DNA of 64,000 nucleotides from Idiomarina aquatica (lineage in GTDB: Bacteria; Pseudomonadota; Gammaproteobacteria; Enterobacterales; Alteromonadaceae), in contig NZ_PIPS01000001.1 in NCBI RefSeq assembly GCF_003987185.1, positions 62,001 to 126,000 on the forward strand. The letters run 5' to 3'. Positions 53,019 through 62,851 of this stretch are shown in pieces. Numbering within the stretch: position 1 is the first letter of the stretch; each line of letters opens with the position of its first letter. The position numbers were made by a program, and so were the translations under genes. The notes beneath the pieces are model-generated. The model searched no databases. It was not told the DNA's origin and saw only the letters and a list, made by a program, of their open reading frames with translations.

Positions 53019-54290
53019 ATGATGGGCGTAAAACGCTGGCAGGTTTTCGCGGCTGCCCTCGCCATCATCGCGTTATCGCTGGGACTCAGCTCAGGCGGCG
53101 ACGACAGTTCCGCCGATGTGCACGTCCCGCAACCACTGGTCCCTTTTGATTCTGCCTGGGTGCAGAGCGACGCCGACAATTACCGAACTCCGGTGGATGT
53201 TATCGGTGAACCGCAGTTGGTCTACGTCGCCCCCGGCCAAACCTTAACCTCTCTGCTGGTGCAAGAGGGTATTTCCGCCCAACAAATCACGCTGCTGGCA
53301 ATGGCCGCCAGACCCGTCATCAACCTCGGCCGACTGCAAATCGGCACCCCTATCGAAATCACTTATATCGCGCCCGGCCAACCGCGTGTCCGCCTGGCAC
53401 GAGAGTACGGCGAAGTGGTGGAGGCCATCTATTCAGACAGTGGCTGGACCATCAAGAAACATCAGTTGCCAACCCGCTCGACGACCGAGGAAACCGCTGT
53501 GACCATCGAGCGCAGCCTTTATCAGGACGCGGTCGAGAACGGTTTGCCGGTGAGCATGGTCAACAGCTCGATTATGGCGCTCTCCCACTTTGTCGATTTC
53601 CAGCGACAAATTCAGTCAGGTGACATTTTTGAGGCACGCTACGAACGTTATCAGGTGGTTCGTGACAAACAACTGTTTGCGCACCTGGCCCACCCACTAC
53701 GCCTGACGTATCTGCGCTTTACCAATGATGGTGAGGACTATCGGTTGTACCGCTTCGACGGCACCTTTTATTTTGACGATGGCCGCGTCGCTCAGAGTTT
53801 CCTGCTGAAAACACCGCTGAACGGGGCGCGCTTGTCATCTCATTACGGTAACCGTTATCACCCGGTACTGGGGTATAACCGTCTGCATAAGGGCATCGAT
53901 TTCAGTGCCCCGGTGGGGACGCCGATCATGGCCGCTGGCCGTGGAACCATCAAGCATGCGGGCCGTAAAGGCAGTTTTGGTAATGCCGTTATTATCGAGC
54001 ACGCTGACGGTTACGAAACGCTGTACGCGCATTTGAATGGCTTTGCGGATGGCCTGTCTGAAGGCGATCGGGTCAATCAGGGCGATGTCATCGGCTATTT
54101 AGGCAACACCGGCTTGTCGGCAGGACGTCATTTGCACTACGAAGTGCACCGTTATGGCCGCAGCATTAACCCACTCAGTATCAAAGCGCCCTCCAACCGG
54201 CGCTTAGAAGGGGCTGAGTTGGCCCGCTTTAAACGCTATTTGGCACAATTACGGCAGGATGGCAGTGAGCTTGAAGGGCTGGCACCGTAA
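53019..54290 (+). CDS. M23 (LytM) murein endopeptidase, MepM-like
   Basis: A 423-residue periplasmic peptidase anchored by an N-terminal hydrophobic segment (about 5-25). A LysM/OapA-like region (about 60-115) binds peptidoglycan, and the C-terminal LytM domain keeps its zinc ligands: H-x-x-x-D in RLHKGIDFSAP and H-x-H in RHLHYEV. It should cut peptide cross-links to allow cell-wall growth. The start lies after GGAGG; ATG 53022 is equally possible. The 214-bp upstream spacer contains an inverted repeat, GCGCTGA/TCAGCGC (52913-52919 with 52935-52941). Confidence 0.92.
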   Translation: MMGVKRWQVFAAALAIIALSLGLSSGGDDSSADVHVPQPLVPFDSAWVQSDADNYRTPVDVIGEPQLVYVAPGQTLTSLLVQEGISAQQITLLAMAARPVINLGRLQIGTPIEITYIAPGQPRVRLAREYGEVVEAIYSDSGWTIKKHQLPTRSTTEETAVTIERSLYQDAVENGLPVSMVNSSIMALSHFVDFQRQIQSGDIFEARYERYQVVRDKQLFAHLAHPLRLTYLRFTNDGEDYRLYRFDGTFYFDDGRVAQSFLLKTPLNGARLSSHYGNRYHPVLGYNRLHKGIDFSAPVGTPIMAAGRGTIKHAGRKGSFGNAVIIEHADGYETLYAHLNGFADGLSEGDRVNQGDVIGYLGNTGLSAGRHLHYEVHRYGRSINPLSIKAPSNRRLEGAELARFKRYLAQLRQDGSELEGLAP

Positions 54291-54313
54291 CGGCGCCATG
54301 CCCTATTGATTGA

Positions 54314-56239
54314 TTACTGAACCTTTGGTAACGGAGTCTGTTCGCTGATTGCCAGTGACGGGTATTGTTCAATCAACTGCTGATAACGTTCCGGAAACCG
54401 CAGCTTTATCACCGCCATTCGGCTTTGATGAAAGCGGGTAATCTCCGGGTTTGTTGCCATCAGCGCGTCGATCATCTGATTGATGCGCTCGAATTCATAG
54501 TCGCTGCCGGCGTGACGCAATGCCAGCAGCATGGGGTCAGCCCCTTGTTCGTCGCCTTTGTACGGCACCCCCTGATCGAGTAACCATGTGGTTAGCTGCA
54601 GGTCTTTTTCATTAACGGCATAATACAACAGGGTTTTGCCGCGATTGTCCGTGGCCGCAATATCGTAGCCCACGTCATTCAGCGTTTTTATCGTGTCGAG
54701 ATTCATATCGAATCGTTTAAGCTGATGATGTTGCAGTGGCTGCGGCAGCAAGTCGGTTTGCTGTAACTGTTGATAGTACGCGACATCGACTAACATGATT
54801 TGGCCAACCAGATACCACCGTTCGGCGTCCGTCAGTGATTGTTGCTGCAGGTGCGTCAGCACCCTTTCAATGTCACCATCAACCAAAGGCTGTATGACCT
54901 CATCAATCACTTCTGTTCCTTTCATCCGCTGCGCATTGTTCTGATGAATCTGGCGGTACAAGTCCACAGCAAACGGCGAAATGTCGGCCAGATCGGCGAT
55001 GATCGCACTCGGTGAGTCTCCGTAACGTGCTACCGCTTCTTCCATCACGTCATAGCGGCTTTGCGGTTGCCATTGCTGCACTATCGCCTCGACCGTCTGC
55101 TGACATGCTGAGCGAGTTTCGGCCACATCAGCAATGTCGAGTTGCTCTTCCAAATAGGCATCCCGTTCGCTGACTAAGCCCTGGTAAAGACGTCCATGGG
55201 TTTCGGTGGTCAGCGTTTGGCGTGGTTTGATGGTGAGCAGATTAACGTTAAACTGCTGTCTGAGGGTTTCGATCTCATCTTCATCAAATCGATAAAAGCG
55301 ACGCGGAAAGTGACCCATCACAGATTCTGCCGACTGTTCAGAAAACCGCGCGCGGGCGCCAAGGGTAATCAGTCGATTGATGATTTCTGCCCGTTGCTCG
55401 TGTTTCTCGCAGCAATTCATGAGTCCGCTCAGCGCCCACTCCATGGTTGAACCGAGGTAAGCGTCGTGTGTGGGCGTTAATCCTGCATCCAGCAGACGGT
55501 TAAACACCTTTGAGCGCCCGGCCATTGCGGCAAAATCCAGCAGTGACAGGGCTTCTTCGAGGTACTCATAGCCGACGGTGGCGCTGGCGTCCGGCAGGCC
55601 ATCAATCAGCAGGATAATATCGTCATCACTGAGCTCAGACTCGGCGATCACATAAGCGACATCATCAACGCTGATCTCGCCGCTGTCGGCGATTTGTTGT
55701 TGTTCTGCTAACGGCAGGTCGGCGAAGCCTTCCAGCAGACCACTGGGAACTTTGCGCTGCACGCTCAAGCCTTTGGCGGCGGCACCCGGCATATGCTCCT
55801 CGAGTTTTTCTGCCAGCATCGCATTGATTTTCGTCACTTCAGCGTTTTTTCTCAATTGCTTAGCCCGGAACATGGCGGCGAAATTAGAGTTTCTGAACGC
55901 GTCAATGGCGACGGTGATTTCGTCGACTGAGTAACCCTCATCGAGATAATCCGAGAAATTACCGACCGACTCACGAATCCATTGCTGCTGACCTTGGCGC
56001 AATTGGAAAAACGTTTGTTGGCACTGGGCAAAATTGGAAGTATCGACCTTGAGCTTGGTTTGCGGCTTTGCGTCATCAAGCGCCGCCGGGGCGTTTGCCG
56101 GCGACTGTTTATCGTGCGCTGAGGCTGAGAGCCGGGCTTCTGGCTGCAGCGGCTCCTTGTCCAGATACAACCACAGAGCCACCAGCAATAGCGCGGCAAT
56201 AAGGACGGTTATAACGACCTTTTTTGTTATTTTTATCAT
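54314..56239 (-). CDS. Membrane-anchored ankyrin-like protein
   Basis: A 641-residue protein with one N-terminal transmembrane helix (about 7-25) and a large periplasmic part. Two stretches look like ankyrin repeats: LLDFAAMAGRSKVFNRLLDAG (about 235-256, split here) and DNRGKTLLYYAVNEKDLQL with TTWLLDQG (about 540-570). The rest is helical. I recognise no family and no catalytic motif. It starts at ATG 56239 with AGGG 4 nt upstream, and converges with the M23 peptidase gene. Confidence 0.7.
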   Translation of the reverse strand: MIKITKKVVITVLIAALLLVALWLYLDKEPLQPEARLSASAHDKQSPANAPAALDDAKPQTKLKVDTSNFAQCQQTFFQLRQGQQQWIRESVGNFSDYLDEGYSVDEITVAIDAFRNSNFAAMFRAKQLRKNAEVTKINAMLAEKLEEHMPGAAAKGLSVQRKVPSGLLEGFADLPLAEQQQIADSGEISVDDVAYVIAESELSDDDIILLIDGLPDASATVGYEYLEEALSLLDFAAMAGRSKVFNRLLDAGLTPTHDAYLGSTMEWALSGLMNCCEKHEQRAEIINRLITLGARARFSEQSAESVMGHFPRRFYRFDEDEIETLRQQFNVNLLTIKPRQTLTTETHGRLYQGLVSERDAYLEEQLDIADVAETRSACQQTVEAIVQQWQPQSRYDVMEEAVARYGDSPSAIIADLADISPFAVDLYRQIHQNNAQRMKGTEVIDEVIQPLVDGDIERVLTHLQQQSLTDAERWYLVGQIMLVDVAYYQQLQQTDLLPQPLQHHQLKRFDMNLDTIKTLNDVGYDIAATDNRGKTLLYYAVNEKDLQLTTWLLDQGVPYKGDEQGADPMLLALRHAGSDYEFERINQMIDALMATNPEITRFHQSRMAVIKLRFPERYQQLIEQYPSLAISEQTPLPKVQ

Positions 56240-56274
56240 ACATCCCTGTTAGTTATTCACTTAAAGCGTCCTAC

Positions 56275-56625
56275 TTAAGCACCCTTAAGCGGAAACTTCA
56301 AGGCGTCGTCTACCGCCTGTGGCAGCAACGGAAACGCGTATTGCCGGTATGCACTGGCATTCAGCGCTTTGCTGGCGAACAAGTAAGCCGGGATGATCAA
56401 CAGTGGTGCCGGTACCGAGCCCCACTCCGGCAATACGATGGCGGCAAAAATAACGGCTAACAGCGCACTTTGACGCAACAGTACGGAACCTTTGAAATAG
56501 ATTTTCGCGCGTAACTTAGCAATGGCGATAGCGCGTCGTGCGGTAGCGCCGTCGACCTCGGCCAGCGCCGGCTGCTGGCGCCAGCCGACAATATCGAAAA
56601 GAGGTTTTTTAAACAACGTAAACAC
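56275..56625 (-). CDS. Small membrane protein (hypothetical)
   Basis: A 116-residue protein with two closely spaced transmembrane segments (about 51-66 and 71-88) and a basic N-terminal region. No family is recognised. The start is GTG 56625, or TTG three codons later, which is better spaced from AAGG. It lies between the ankyrin-like gene and the lipid kinase fusion, all on the same strand. Confidence 0.6.
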   Translation of the reverse strand: MFTLFKKPLFDIVGWRQQPALAEVDGATARRAIAIAKLRAKIYFKGSVLLRQSALLAVIFAAIVLPEWGSVPAPLLIIPAYLFASKALNASAYRQYAFPLLPQAVDDALKFPLKGA

Positions 56626-56685
56626 CTTAACTTAATGTTGGAACAGCAAACTCAACAGACATCAGTTTACCACAAAACCGACCAA

Positions 56686-58329
56686 TTAGTAATCAACGCG
56701 TTCCGGCACCAGGATCTTCAGAGCGCGCTTTTGCAAGGTCACTTTCATGCTGTCGCCCTGATAAGGCTCACCATCAACAACGTACTTCAATGGTTTTTGA
56801 TCACGGCGTTTTACCTCCACCGCATTCGCCTGGGTATAGCCGGTATTGATGCCCAGGTTTTCCTCGGTCAGTCCGGAATACAGCAATTCGATCAGGCTGA
56901 ATACGTGTTGGTTACCGGAGGACTGTGGCTCGATCCAGGTCAGATCCAGTTTACCGTCGTCCATCATCGGGCTGCCCTGCCCCTGCGCCAATAAGGTGGT
57001 GATTGGCGCGGCATTTGCCACAATCAAACTGCTGGTCTGCCACGCCTCGGCCGGCTCGTCGTTGAGACTCACGTGTAACGGCAACACTTCGTTTTCGTTG
57101 CATGCCCGCCACAGCCCTTGCAGATAAGCCAGTTGCCCCAGTTTGTTTTTGGCCTGGCGGTCGGCTTTTTCGATCATCTGCTGCTCAAAGCCTATTGCCG
57201 CACACAACAGCATGGTGCGGCCATTCACATCGCCGACATCGATGGCACGGCTGCGGCCCTCGATGATGGTGGTGCAGGCGGCTGACACCGGGCTGATTTT
57301 TGAACTCATCCCCCACAGTGCCTGACTTAATGAGTTGGCGGTGCCCAGTGGAATGATGGCCATCACCGTATCGCTGTCTTTAACCACACTGGCGACCTCG
57401 GTCAGTGTGCCGTCACCGCCACAGGCGATAACCAGTTCGGCATTGGCATCGACCGCGCGTTTGGCTAATACATCGGCGCCGGTGGTCTCGGTAGTTTCGA
57501 GTATTTCCAGCTCAAAATAGGGGCTTAACAGCGCTTTGACGGCGTCTTTTTGCTGTTGCCATTTACCGCCTCCGGAAACTGGATTGGCGATGATCCAGGC
57601 GCGTTTCGCCAGCAATAGCCGATGATCGTGGGCGAAGGCTTCCAGTTTTTGTTGCTGCACGCTGTTTAAGCGCGCAACGCGGCGCTGATCTTTGATGCTG
57701 GCAAGGACGTCCTGCACCGACGAATGATGGCTGCGCATCAGCAAATAGGCGGCGACCATAAAGACCGAACGGCCACGTCCCAACGCGCAGTGCACCAATA
57801 CCTTACGGCCTTGCTGGTGTTGTTGCTGAATCCACTGCATGGCCTGATGGATCTGTTGCTCGCTCGGAGCCTTGTGGTCCAGTACAGGAACGTTGAGGTA
57901 AGCGATATTGGCATTTTCGGACGACCAGTCCAACGCATCGAATTCAGCGGTCACATCAAGGATGGCGTTAATGCCTTCGTTTTTGAGCTGTTCGATGTCG
58001 CTGCCAAACAAACGCCGTCCGACGTAGAGGTTATCGCCGACGCGGTGCCAGCCCGGTAAGCCGTCACGACGACGGGCAATGGCATTATAAACGCGCACAC
58101 CGAGTAAAAAAGGCACTAACAGCCAGCGGATGGCCAGCGGGATGGTGCCGCCCTGGCGCTTGCGAAACAGCGAGGCCATATCCAGCCAATAAGCCGATGC
58201 CACCATGGCCAGCGCCACAAAACTCCAGCCAAACAACAACGTTAACGGCCAACCGGGAAGCCACAGTGCCAGTACCAACGCCGTGAGCGCTCCGGCGAGG
58301 TAGTAAAAAGGAATGTAACTGACCTGCAT
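56686..58329 (-). CDS. Fusion of dual-specificity phosphatase and diacylglycerol kinase-type lipid kinase
   Basis: A 547-residue three-part protein. The first 90 residues hold about three transmembrane segments. A PTP/DSP phosphatase domain follows, with the active site HCALGRGRS (C-x5-R-S, about residue 185). A DAGK catalytic domain then shows NPVSGGGKW, GGDGTLTEV and PLGTANSLSQAL, ending with VDGEPYQGDSM. One protein would thus carry a phosphatase and a lipid kinase at the membrane. I chose ATG 58329 (MQVSYIPFY) with GGGAG 7 nt upstream; a frame to 58437 precedes it. It is divergent from the RNase J-like gene. Confidence 0.85.
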   Translation of the reverse strand: MQVSYIPFYYLAGALTALVLALWLPGWPLTLLFGWSFVALAMVASAYWLDMASLFRKRQGGTIPLAIRWLLVPFLLGVRVYNAIARRRDGLPGWHRVGDNLYVGRRLFGSDIEQLKNEGINAILDVTAEFDALDWSSENANIAYLNVPVLDHKAPSEQQIHQAMQWIQQQHQQGRKVLVHCALGRGRSVFMVAAYLLMRSHHSSVQDVLASIKDQRRVARLNSVQQQKLEAFAHDHRLLLAKRAWIIANPVSGGGKWQQQKDAVKALLSPYFELEILETTETTGADVLAKRAVDANAELVIACGGDGTLTEVASVVKDSDTVMAIIPLGTANSLSQALWGMSSKISPVSAACTTIIEGRSRAIDVGDVNGRTMLLCAAIGFEQQMIEKADRQAKNKLGQLAYLQGLWRACNENEVLPLHVSLNDEPAEAWQTSSLIVANAAPITTLLAQGQGSPMMDDGKLDLTWIEPQSSGNQHVFSLIELLYSGLTEENLGINTGYTQANAVEVKRRDQKPLKYVVDGEPYQGDSMKVTLQKRALKILVPERVDY

Positions 58330-58429
58330 AGCGCAACTCCCATGTCGTACAACAATGTCTGCCATTGTTGGTTGCCGGCTATTGCCGGAGTGTGTCACAT
58401 TATCAGCGACCGTTTTGCGAGGAACCTTT

Positions 58430-59794
58430 ATGGACATTATCCATCATGGCGGCTTTGATCAAGTTACCGGTTCGTGTCACGAACTGCGGGTGAGTGACGG
58501 CGAGCGCTATTTGATCGACTGCGGCATAACTCAAGGTCATGACCAGAGTTCTGTGCCCGGTGCGTTACCCGATGTCAGCTTTGTTTCTGATTCGATTAAA
58601 GCCGTCATCATTACTCACTGCCACCTCGACCATATCGGTCGCCTTCCCTATCTGCTGGCGGCGGGTTTTAACGGGCCTATCCTGTGCACTAAAGCAAGCG
58701 CGCGGCTACTGGCGCTGGTGCTTGCGGATGCGATTCAGGTTGGTATCAGCCGTGATGCCGAGCTCATTGAAGCCGTGCTGGAACGGTTGCAACAGCAATT
58801 ACAGCCGCTTGCGTATCAACAGTGGTGGCAATTGTCCGATCGCTGTCGGATACGTCTGCAAAACGCCGGTCATATTATGGGTTCAGCTTACGTCGAATGT
58901 GATGTCGATGACCAGCGAGTGGTGTTTTCCGGTGATATTGGTTGCAAGGGCACGCCATTGTTGCCGGACCCGACACCGCTGGAGCGAGCCGATCTGCTGC
59001 TGCTCGAAAGCACTTATGGTGATCGTTCGCATGAATCCCGTGCTGACCGTCAACAACGCCTGAAGCAACGGATCGAGCGTTGCATTGAGGACCGTGGCGC
59101 GGTCTTGATTCCGGCGTTCAGTATGGGCCGCACACAAGAGCTGCTGTATGAGTTTGAAGACATCTGGCATCAACTTGAGCAATCTCATCAACAGCAGTTT
59201 CCTGAGATTGTCGTGGACTCGCCGCTGGCCGCTGAATTAACTGACGTCTATCAGGAGTTGCACGAACTGTGGGATGCCGAAGCCAAACAACGCCTGCAAC
59301 AGGGCCGTCATCCGTTGTCGTTCAGCCATTGCCATACGGTTCGCGATCATGATCAACACATGGCGCTGGTGAACCGTCTGACATCAACCGCCGAGCCGGT
59401 GATTATCATTGCGGCCAGTGGTATGTGCGCTGGTGGCCGTATCAGTAATTACCTGCGTGCGTTACTGCCCGATCCCAGAACCGATGTGTTGTTTGTCGGC
59501 TATCAGGCACAGGGTACACCGGGCCACGACATTCAGACCTACGGCCCGAGCGGTGGCTATGTCTATCTTGACGGCGAAAAAGTGACCATTAATGCGGGTA
59601 TCTACACCCTCGGTGGTTATTCTGCTCACGCCGATCAGGGCGAACTGCTGGCGTTTATTGGGTCCGCTCAATCGGCGGTAAAACGGGTCCGTCTGATCCA
59701 CGGTGAGCCCCATGCACAGCGCGCGCTGGCCGCACAAATCCGGGAGCGGTTTAATATTCCGGTAGAGACAGCTGCTGAGTTGTTCGGCGGGTAA
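58430..59794 (+). CDS. MBL-fold ribonuclease, RNase J/CPSF (beta-CASP) type
   Basis: A 454-residue metallo-beta-lactamase-fold nuclease. The metal site HCHLDH (about residue 64-69), NAGHIMGSA and SGDIG are kept, with the beta-CASP parts (DSPLAAELTDVY, IIAASGMCAGGRI) and the last motif YSAHADQGELL. It probably processes RNA; targets are unknown. ATG 58430 follows CGAGGAA. Its 3' end overlaps the convergent Fic-like gene by 44 bp. Confidence 0.92.
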   Translation: MDIIHHGGFDQVTGSCHELRVSDGERYLIDCGITQGHDQSSVPGALPDVSFVSDSIKAVIITHCHLDHIGRLPYLLAAGFNGPILCTKASARLLALVLADAIQVGISRDAELIEAVLERLQQQLQPLAYQQWWQLSDRCRIRLQNAGHIMGSAYVECDVDDQRVVFSGDIGCKGTPLLPDPTPLERADLLLLESTYGDRSHESRADRQQRLKQRIERCIEDRGAVLIPAFSMGRTQELLYEFEDIWHQLEQSHQQQFPEIVVDSPLAAELTDVYQELHELWDAEAKQRLQQGRHPLSFSHCHTVRDHDQHMALVNRLTSTAEPVIIIAASGMCAGGRISNYLRALLPDPRTDVLFVGYQAQGTPGHDIQTYGPSGGYVYLDGEKVTINAGIYTLGGYSAHADQGELLAFIGSAQSAVKRVRLIHGEPHAQRALAAQIRERFNIPVETAAELFGG

Positions 59795-60746
59795 CCACCC
59801 AGCGCCCGGCTCGGGCAGAGCCTTCGCGAACCAACAGGCCGTCACGCTTTAACCGCGACAGATGTTTTTCTACCGCTCGTGACGAAATGCCCAGCACGGC
59901 AGCCGCGCGAGCGGCGCTCCACTGTGGCTGCTGCTCCAGCAGTACCAGCAATTTATCGCGTGTTGAGGCTTTGTCCGAACCCATTTGCACGCCGGGTTGT
60001 GAGAAAATGGCGGTGGATTTTTCCGAACCTGGCTGTGCATCACTGTACGGAGTTTCATTAAGCCGTGTTTCGACGCAGTATGAAATTTCGTTCAGCACGA
60101 ACGCGATAAACGCACTGTTGTCGTTGTCCGCAATGGCCTGGCGTAACGTTGCGTAATAGTCGCCCTGCACTTCCAGCAATCGTTGCTCAAGCGGCAGCCC
60201 CGTCAGCGTTGGTCGCCAGGCGCTGAGCAGGCCTTTAAACCACAGCCGCGCCAGCACACCATTGGCTTTGCCAAACGGCTGAATAAATTCAAAGTCGTAG
60301 AGTACGTTAACCGCATGCAGCAGCGGATGATGCTGCGGTTCCGCAACGCTCTGCAGCACTTGTCGCAGCAGTTTAGCGGCCTGATTCGCCGGTGCGGTCA
60401 TATGCACCAGCCGGTTATCACGGTAAAAGCCCATCCCGGTACTGCGGTAGTGACCCGCCTGAGGTGCATCACCAAGCAGCGCCGAGTGGCAGCGTTTCAG
60501 TTCTGCTTCGCTGTCCAGTTGCAGCGCGTCGAGCTGTTGATAAAGATCGGTCAGGGCTTGCACATGATGGTCCTGGTCAAGACCATCAAAGGTCAGGCTG
60601 GCCTGGGCCTGCTGTTGGTATTGCCGCGCCATCTCAGCCGCATCTTGCGGCACAAAACGCGCCTGCAAAAAACCGATGTTCTCGCACGCCGACGCAAGCT
60701 TCTCCAAAACTGGAATAACCGCCAGCATGGCGTTTGCTAAACTCAC
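59751..60746 (-). CDS. Fic-fold protein lacking the catalytic histidine
   Basis: A 331-residue Fic-family protein with a C-terminal winged helix (about 265-320, ARAAAVLGISSRAVEKHLSRLKRDGLL). Fic enzymes transfer AMP through the motif HPFxxGNGR; here the same place reads QPFGKANGVLAR, so the catalytic His is Gln and the anion-binding GNGR is changed. The inhibitory-helix motif also has Asp for Glu (SLTFDG). It should be inactive as an AMP transferase and could be a DNA-binding regulator. The start GTG 60746 has AAGGAG 7 nt upstream, 11 bp after bphP. Confidence 0.85.
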   Translation of the reverse strand: MSLANAMLAVIPVLEKLASACENIGFLQARFVPQDAAEMARQYQQQAQASLTFDGLDQDHHVQALTDLYQQLDALQLDSEAELKRCHSALLGDAPQAGHYRSTGMGFYRDNRLVHMTAPANQAAKLLRQVLQSVAEPQHHPLLHAVNVLYDFEFIQPFGKANGVLARLWFKGLLSAWRPTLTGLPLEQRLLEVQGDYYATLRQAIADNDNSAFIAFVLNEISYCVETRLNETPYSDAQPGSEKSTAIFSQPGVQMGSDKASTRDKLLVLLEQQPQWSAARAAAVLGISSRAVEKHLSRLKRDGLLVREGSARAGRWVVTRRTTQQLSLPEY

Positions 60747-60757
60747 GTCGTTCTCCT

Positions 60758-62851
60758 TTATTGTTCTGCCGCGACTCGATTTCGACCCTGGTTTTTGGCC
60801 CGGTACAGTGCCTGATCCGCTCGTCGTATCAGTTTACTGCGCGAATCACCGGCATCCAGAGAAGCTACACCAAAGCTTGCCGTGACCACACCGGCTTTGT
60901 CAAATTCCAGCCCCATCAGCACCTGCCGCAGTCGCTCCGCCAGTTCCCTGGCTTGCGCAAGATCACTTTCCGGTACGATCACCAGGAACTCTTCACCGCC
61001 CCAACGTCCCAGTGCGTCGGTATCCCGCATGGTCGGCTTCAGTGCTTTGGCAATGCCCTTTAACACTTGGTCACCGACATCATGGCCATAGGTATCATTG
61101 ACCTGTTTAAAGTTATCAATATCAAAAATAATCACACTGAGCGCGTGCTGATGGCGCTGCGCGCGGCTGAGCTCGGTATCCAGGGTTTGCTCCATATGGT
61201 AGCGATTCCACAGTTGCGTTAAGGCATCGGTGTGCACCAAATGTTCGAGGCGTTTGTTGGCCTGTTGCAAGCGTTCGTTCAATTCTTCGATTTGATAGGC
61301 CGAGGCTCCGATAGCCAGATCCTCAGCCAATGTGCGGGCCGCCTGTTTCTGTTCGTCGGTCCATTCCAGCGAACGTCCTTTTAAGGTCTCCTGCCAACCG
61401 GCAAAGGAACGCCGGGGGGACAACACCGTTTTGCCCTGAAATTGCTGGGTCTCGGTTTTTTCCGGGCGGCCGGCCCAGCTTTTCACTTCTACTGCCTCGC
61501 GGCGCAGCATTAACAACCAACCGTTGAGCTTTTTCTCATAGGGCATCGACACCGCCAGCAACCCGCAAAACGGCGAACCACGGAAAATTTCGGCGCAATC
61601 ACTGTCGGCCAGATCGCGGCTACTGAACAACCCGGTAACCCAATGGTACTTGTGCAACCACTCCACCAACTGCGACACACGCCACAGCTCCAATTCGTCA
61701 CCACAATGACTGACGTCCTTACCGTGCGCCAGCACCACCGTTTCCACCTGAAACAAGTTTAACCAGTGCTTACCCTGGCTGGCGAGTAGCTGTGCCGGTG
61801 CCATGATATCTTTGTCGGGGTCAAGCAGCGCTTTGCGGCTTTCCTCAACTCGATCTAAAAAGGCGATGGCCTGATATTGACGTTGTAGCATCAGCCGTTG
61901 ACTGGCCATCAGCACCAGTGAATGCAGTGCGTGGCGTTGATAGGGATTGGTGCGGGCCGGTCGTACACCGTGACAGGAGAGCAGCCCCCATAAACGGTTT
62001 TCGTCAAAGATAGCCACCGACAGTGAGCGGCTGACGCCCATGTTCTGCATATAACCGGCGTGCATTGGCGATACTGCACGCAGGGTCCCCTGACTGAGAT
62101 CCAGGGGTTCCAGCGCTTGCTCAAGCGCTGGATTCTGTAACAGTTGGTGCGGCGGCGCGGTTGAGGACGCTATTTTACGTACCGCATTAACGTGGTACAT
62201 ATCACGCACCTGTGAGGGAATATCGCTGGCCGGGAAATGCTGTCCAACGTAGCTGTCGAGATTATCTTCCTGCAAATGCTCAGCGACCACTTCACCGTTC
62301 CACTCCGAATCGAAGCGATACACTAAGATACGTTCAAAATCGCTGATCTCGGCGGCACTTCTAACCAGCTGTTCAAGCGTCTGCTGTTCTGTTTTACAGC
62401 GGCGTAACCGGTCAAACTGATGCCGTACGGTGGAGGTAAAGTCGCCGGCGAGCTTAACGTAGAGCGGTTCGATTTCGACCACCAACAGCCGCTGACCGTT
62501 GCTTTGGCGTAGCTGATAAACGGTACAGAAGGCGTCAATCGCCGTCGCCGCAAAGGTGTATTCAAACGAGTCGGTTTCATAACCATAACCCAGGCGTTGC
62601 CGGGTACGTTCAAGTTCGGCTAAAAAACACGATGGCAAGGTTTCTGCTAACGGTTCCGCAAACAGCGTCGCCAGCGGTTGTTGTAAAAACTGATCGCAAT
62701 TCTCACTGGCAACCAGCAGTGTGCTGAGATCGCTGTTAAACGCCAGTAAGGCGCCGTGAGACTGCACGGCACCGGGGATGTGAATCGGCTCTTTGGCGCA
62801 GTTGGCCAGAGCCTGTTCCCAATTTATGTCATCATTAGGTTGTTCTGCCAC
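60758..62851 (-). CDS. bphP: Bacteriophytochrome-GGDEF diguanylate cyclase
   Basis: A 697-residue red/far-red photoreceptor that makes cyclic di-GMP. The biliverdin-binding Cys18 lies in NCAKEPIHIPGAVQSHG; PAS and GAF domains follow with FPASDIPSQVR (the DIP motif), then PHY with SPRRSFAGWQE (the PRxSF tongue), a short coiled coil, and GGDEF with GGEEF near 618. All key chromophore and cyclase motifs I can see are kept. The start is GTG 62851 with GAGGAG 7 nt upstream. It overlaps bphO by 28 bp. Confidence 0.94.
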   Translation of the reverse strand: MAEQPNDDINWEQALANCAKEPIHIPGAVQSHGALLAFNSDLSTLLVASENCDQFLQQPLATLFAEPLAETLPSCFLAELERTRQRLGYGYETDSFEYTFAATAIDAFCTVYQLRQSNGQRLLVVEIEPLYVKLAGDFTSTVRHQFDRLRRCKTEQQTLEQLVRSAAEISDFERILVYRFDSEWNGEVVAEHLQEDNLDSYVGQHFPASDIPSQVRDMYHVNAVRKIASSTAPPHQLLQNPALEQALEPLDLSQGTLRAVSPMHAGYMQNMGVSRSLSVAIFDENRLWGLLSCHGVRPARTNPYQRHALHSLVLMASQRLMLQRQYQAIAFLDRVEESRKALLDPDKDIMAPAQLLASQGKHWLNLFQVETVVLAHGKDVSHCGDELELWRVSQLVEWLHKYHWVTGLFSSRDLADSDCAEIFRGSPFCGLLAVSMPYEKKLNGWLLMLRREAVEVKSWAGRPEKTETQQFQGKTVLSPRRSFAGWQETLKGRSLEWTDEQKQAARTLAEDLAIGASAYQIEELNERLQQANKRLEHLVHTDALTQLWNRYHMEQTLDTELSRAQRHQHALSVIIFDIDNFKQVNDTYGHDVGDQVLKGIAKALKPTMRDTDALGRWGGEEFLVIVPESDLAQARELAERLRQVLMGLEFDKAGVVTASFGVASLDAGDSRSKLIRRADQALYRAKNQGRNRVAAEQ

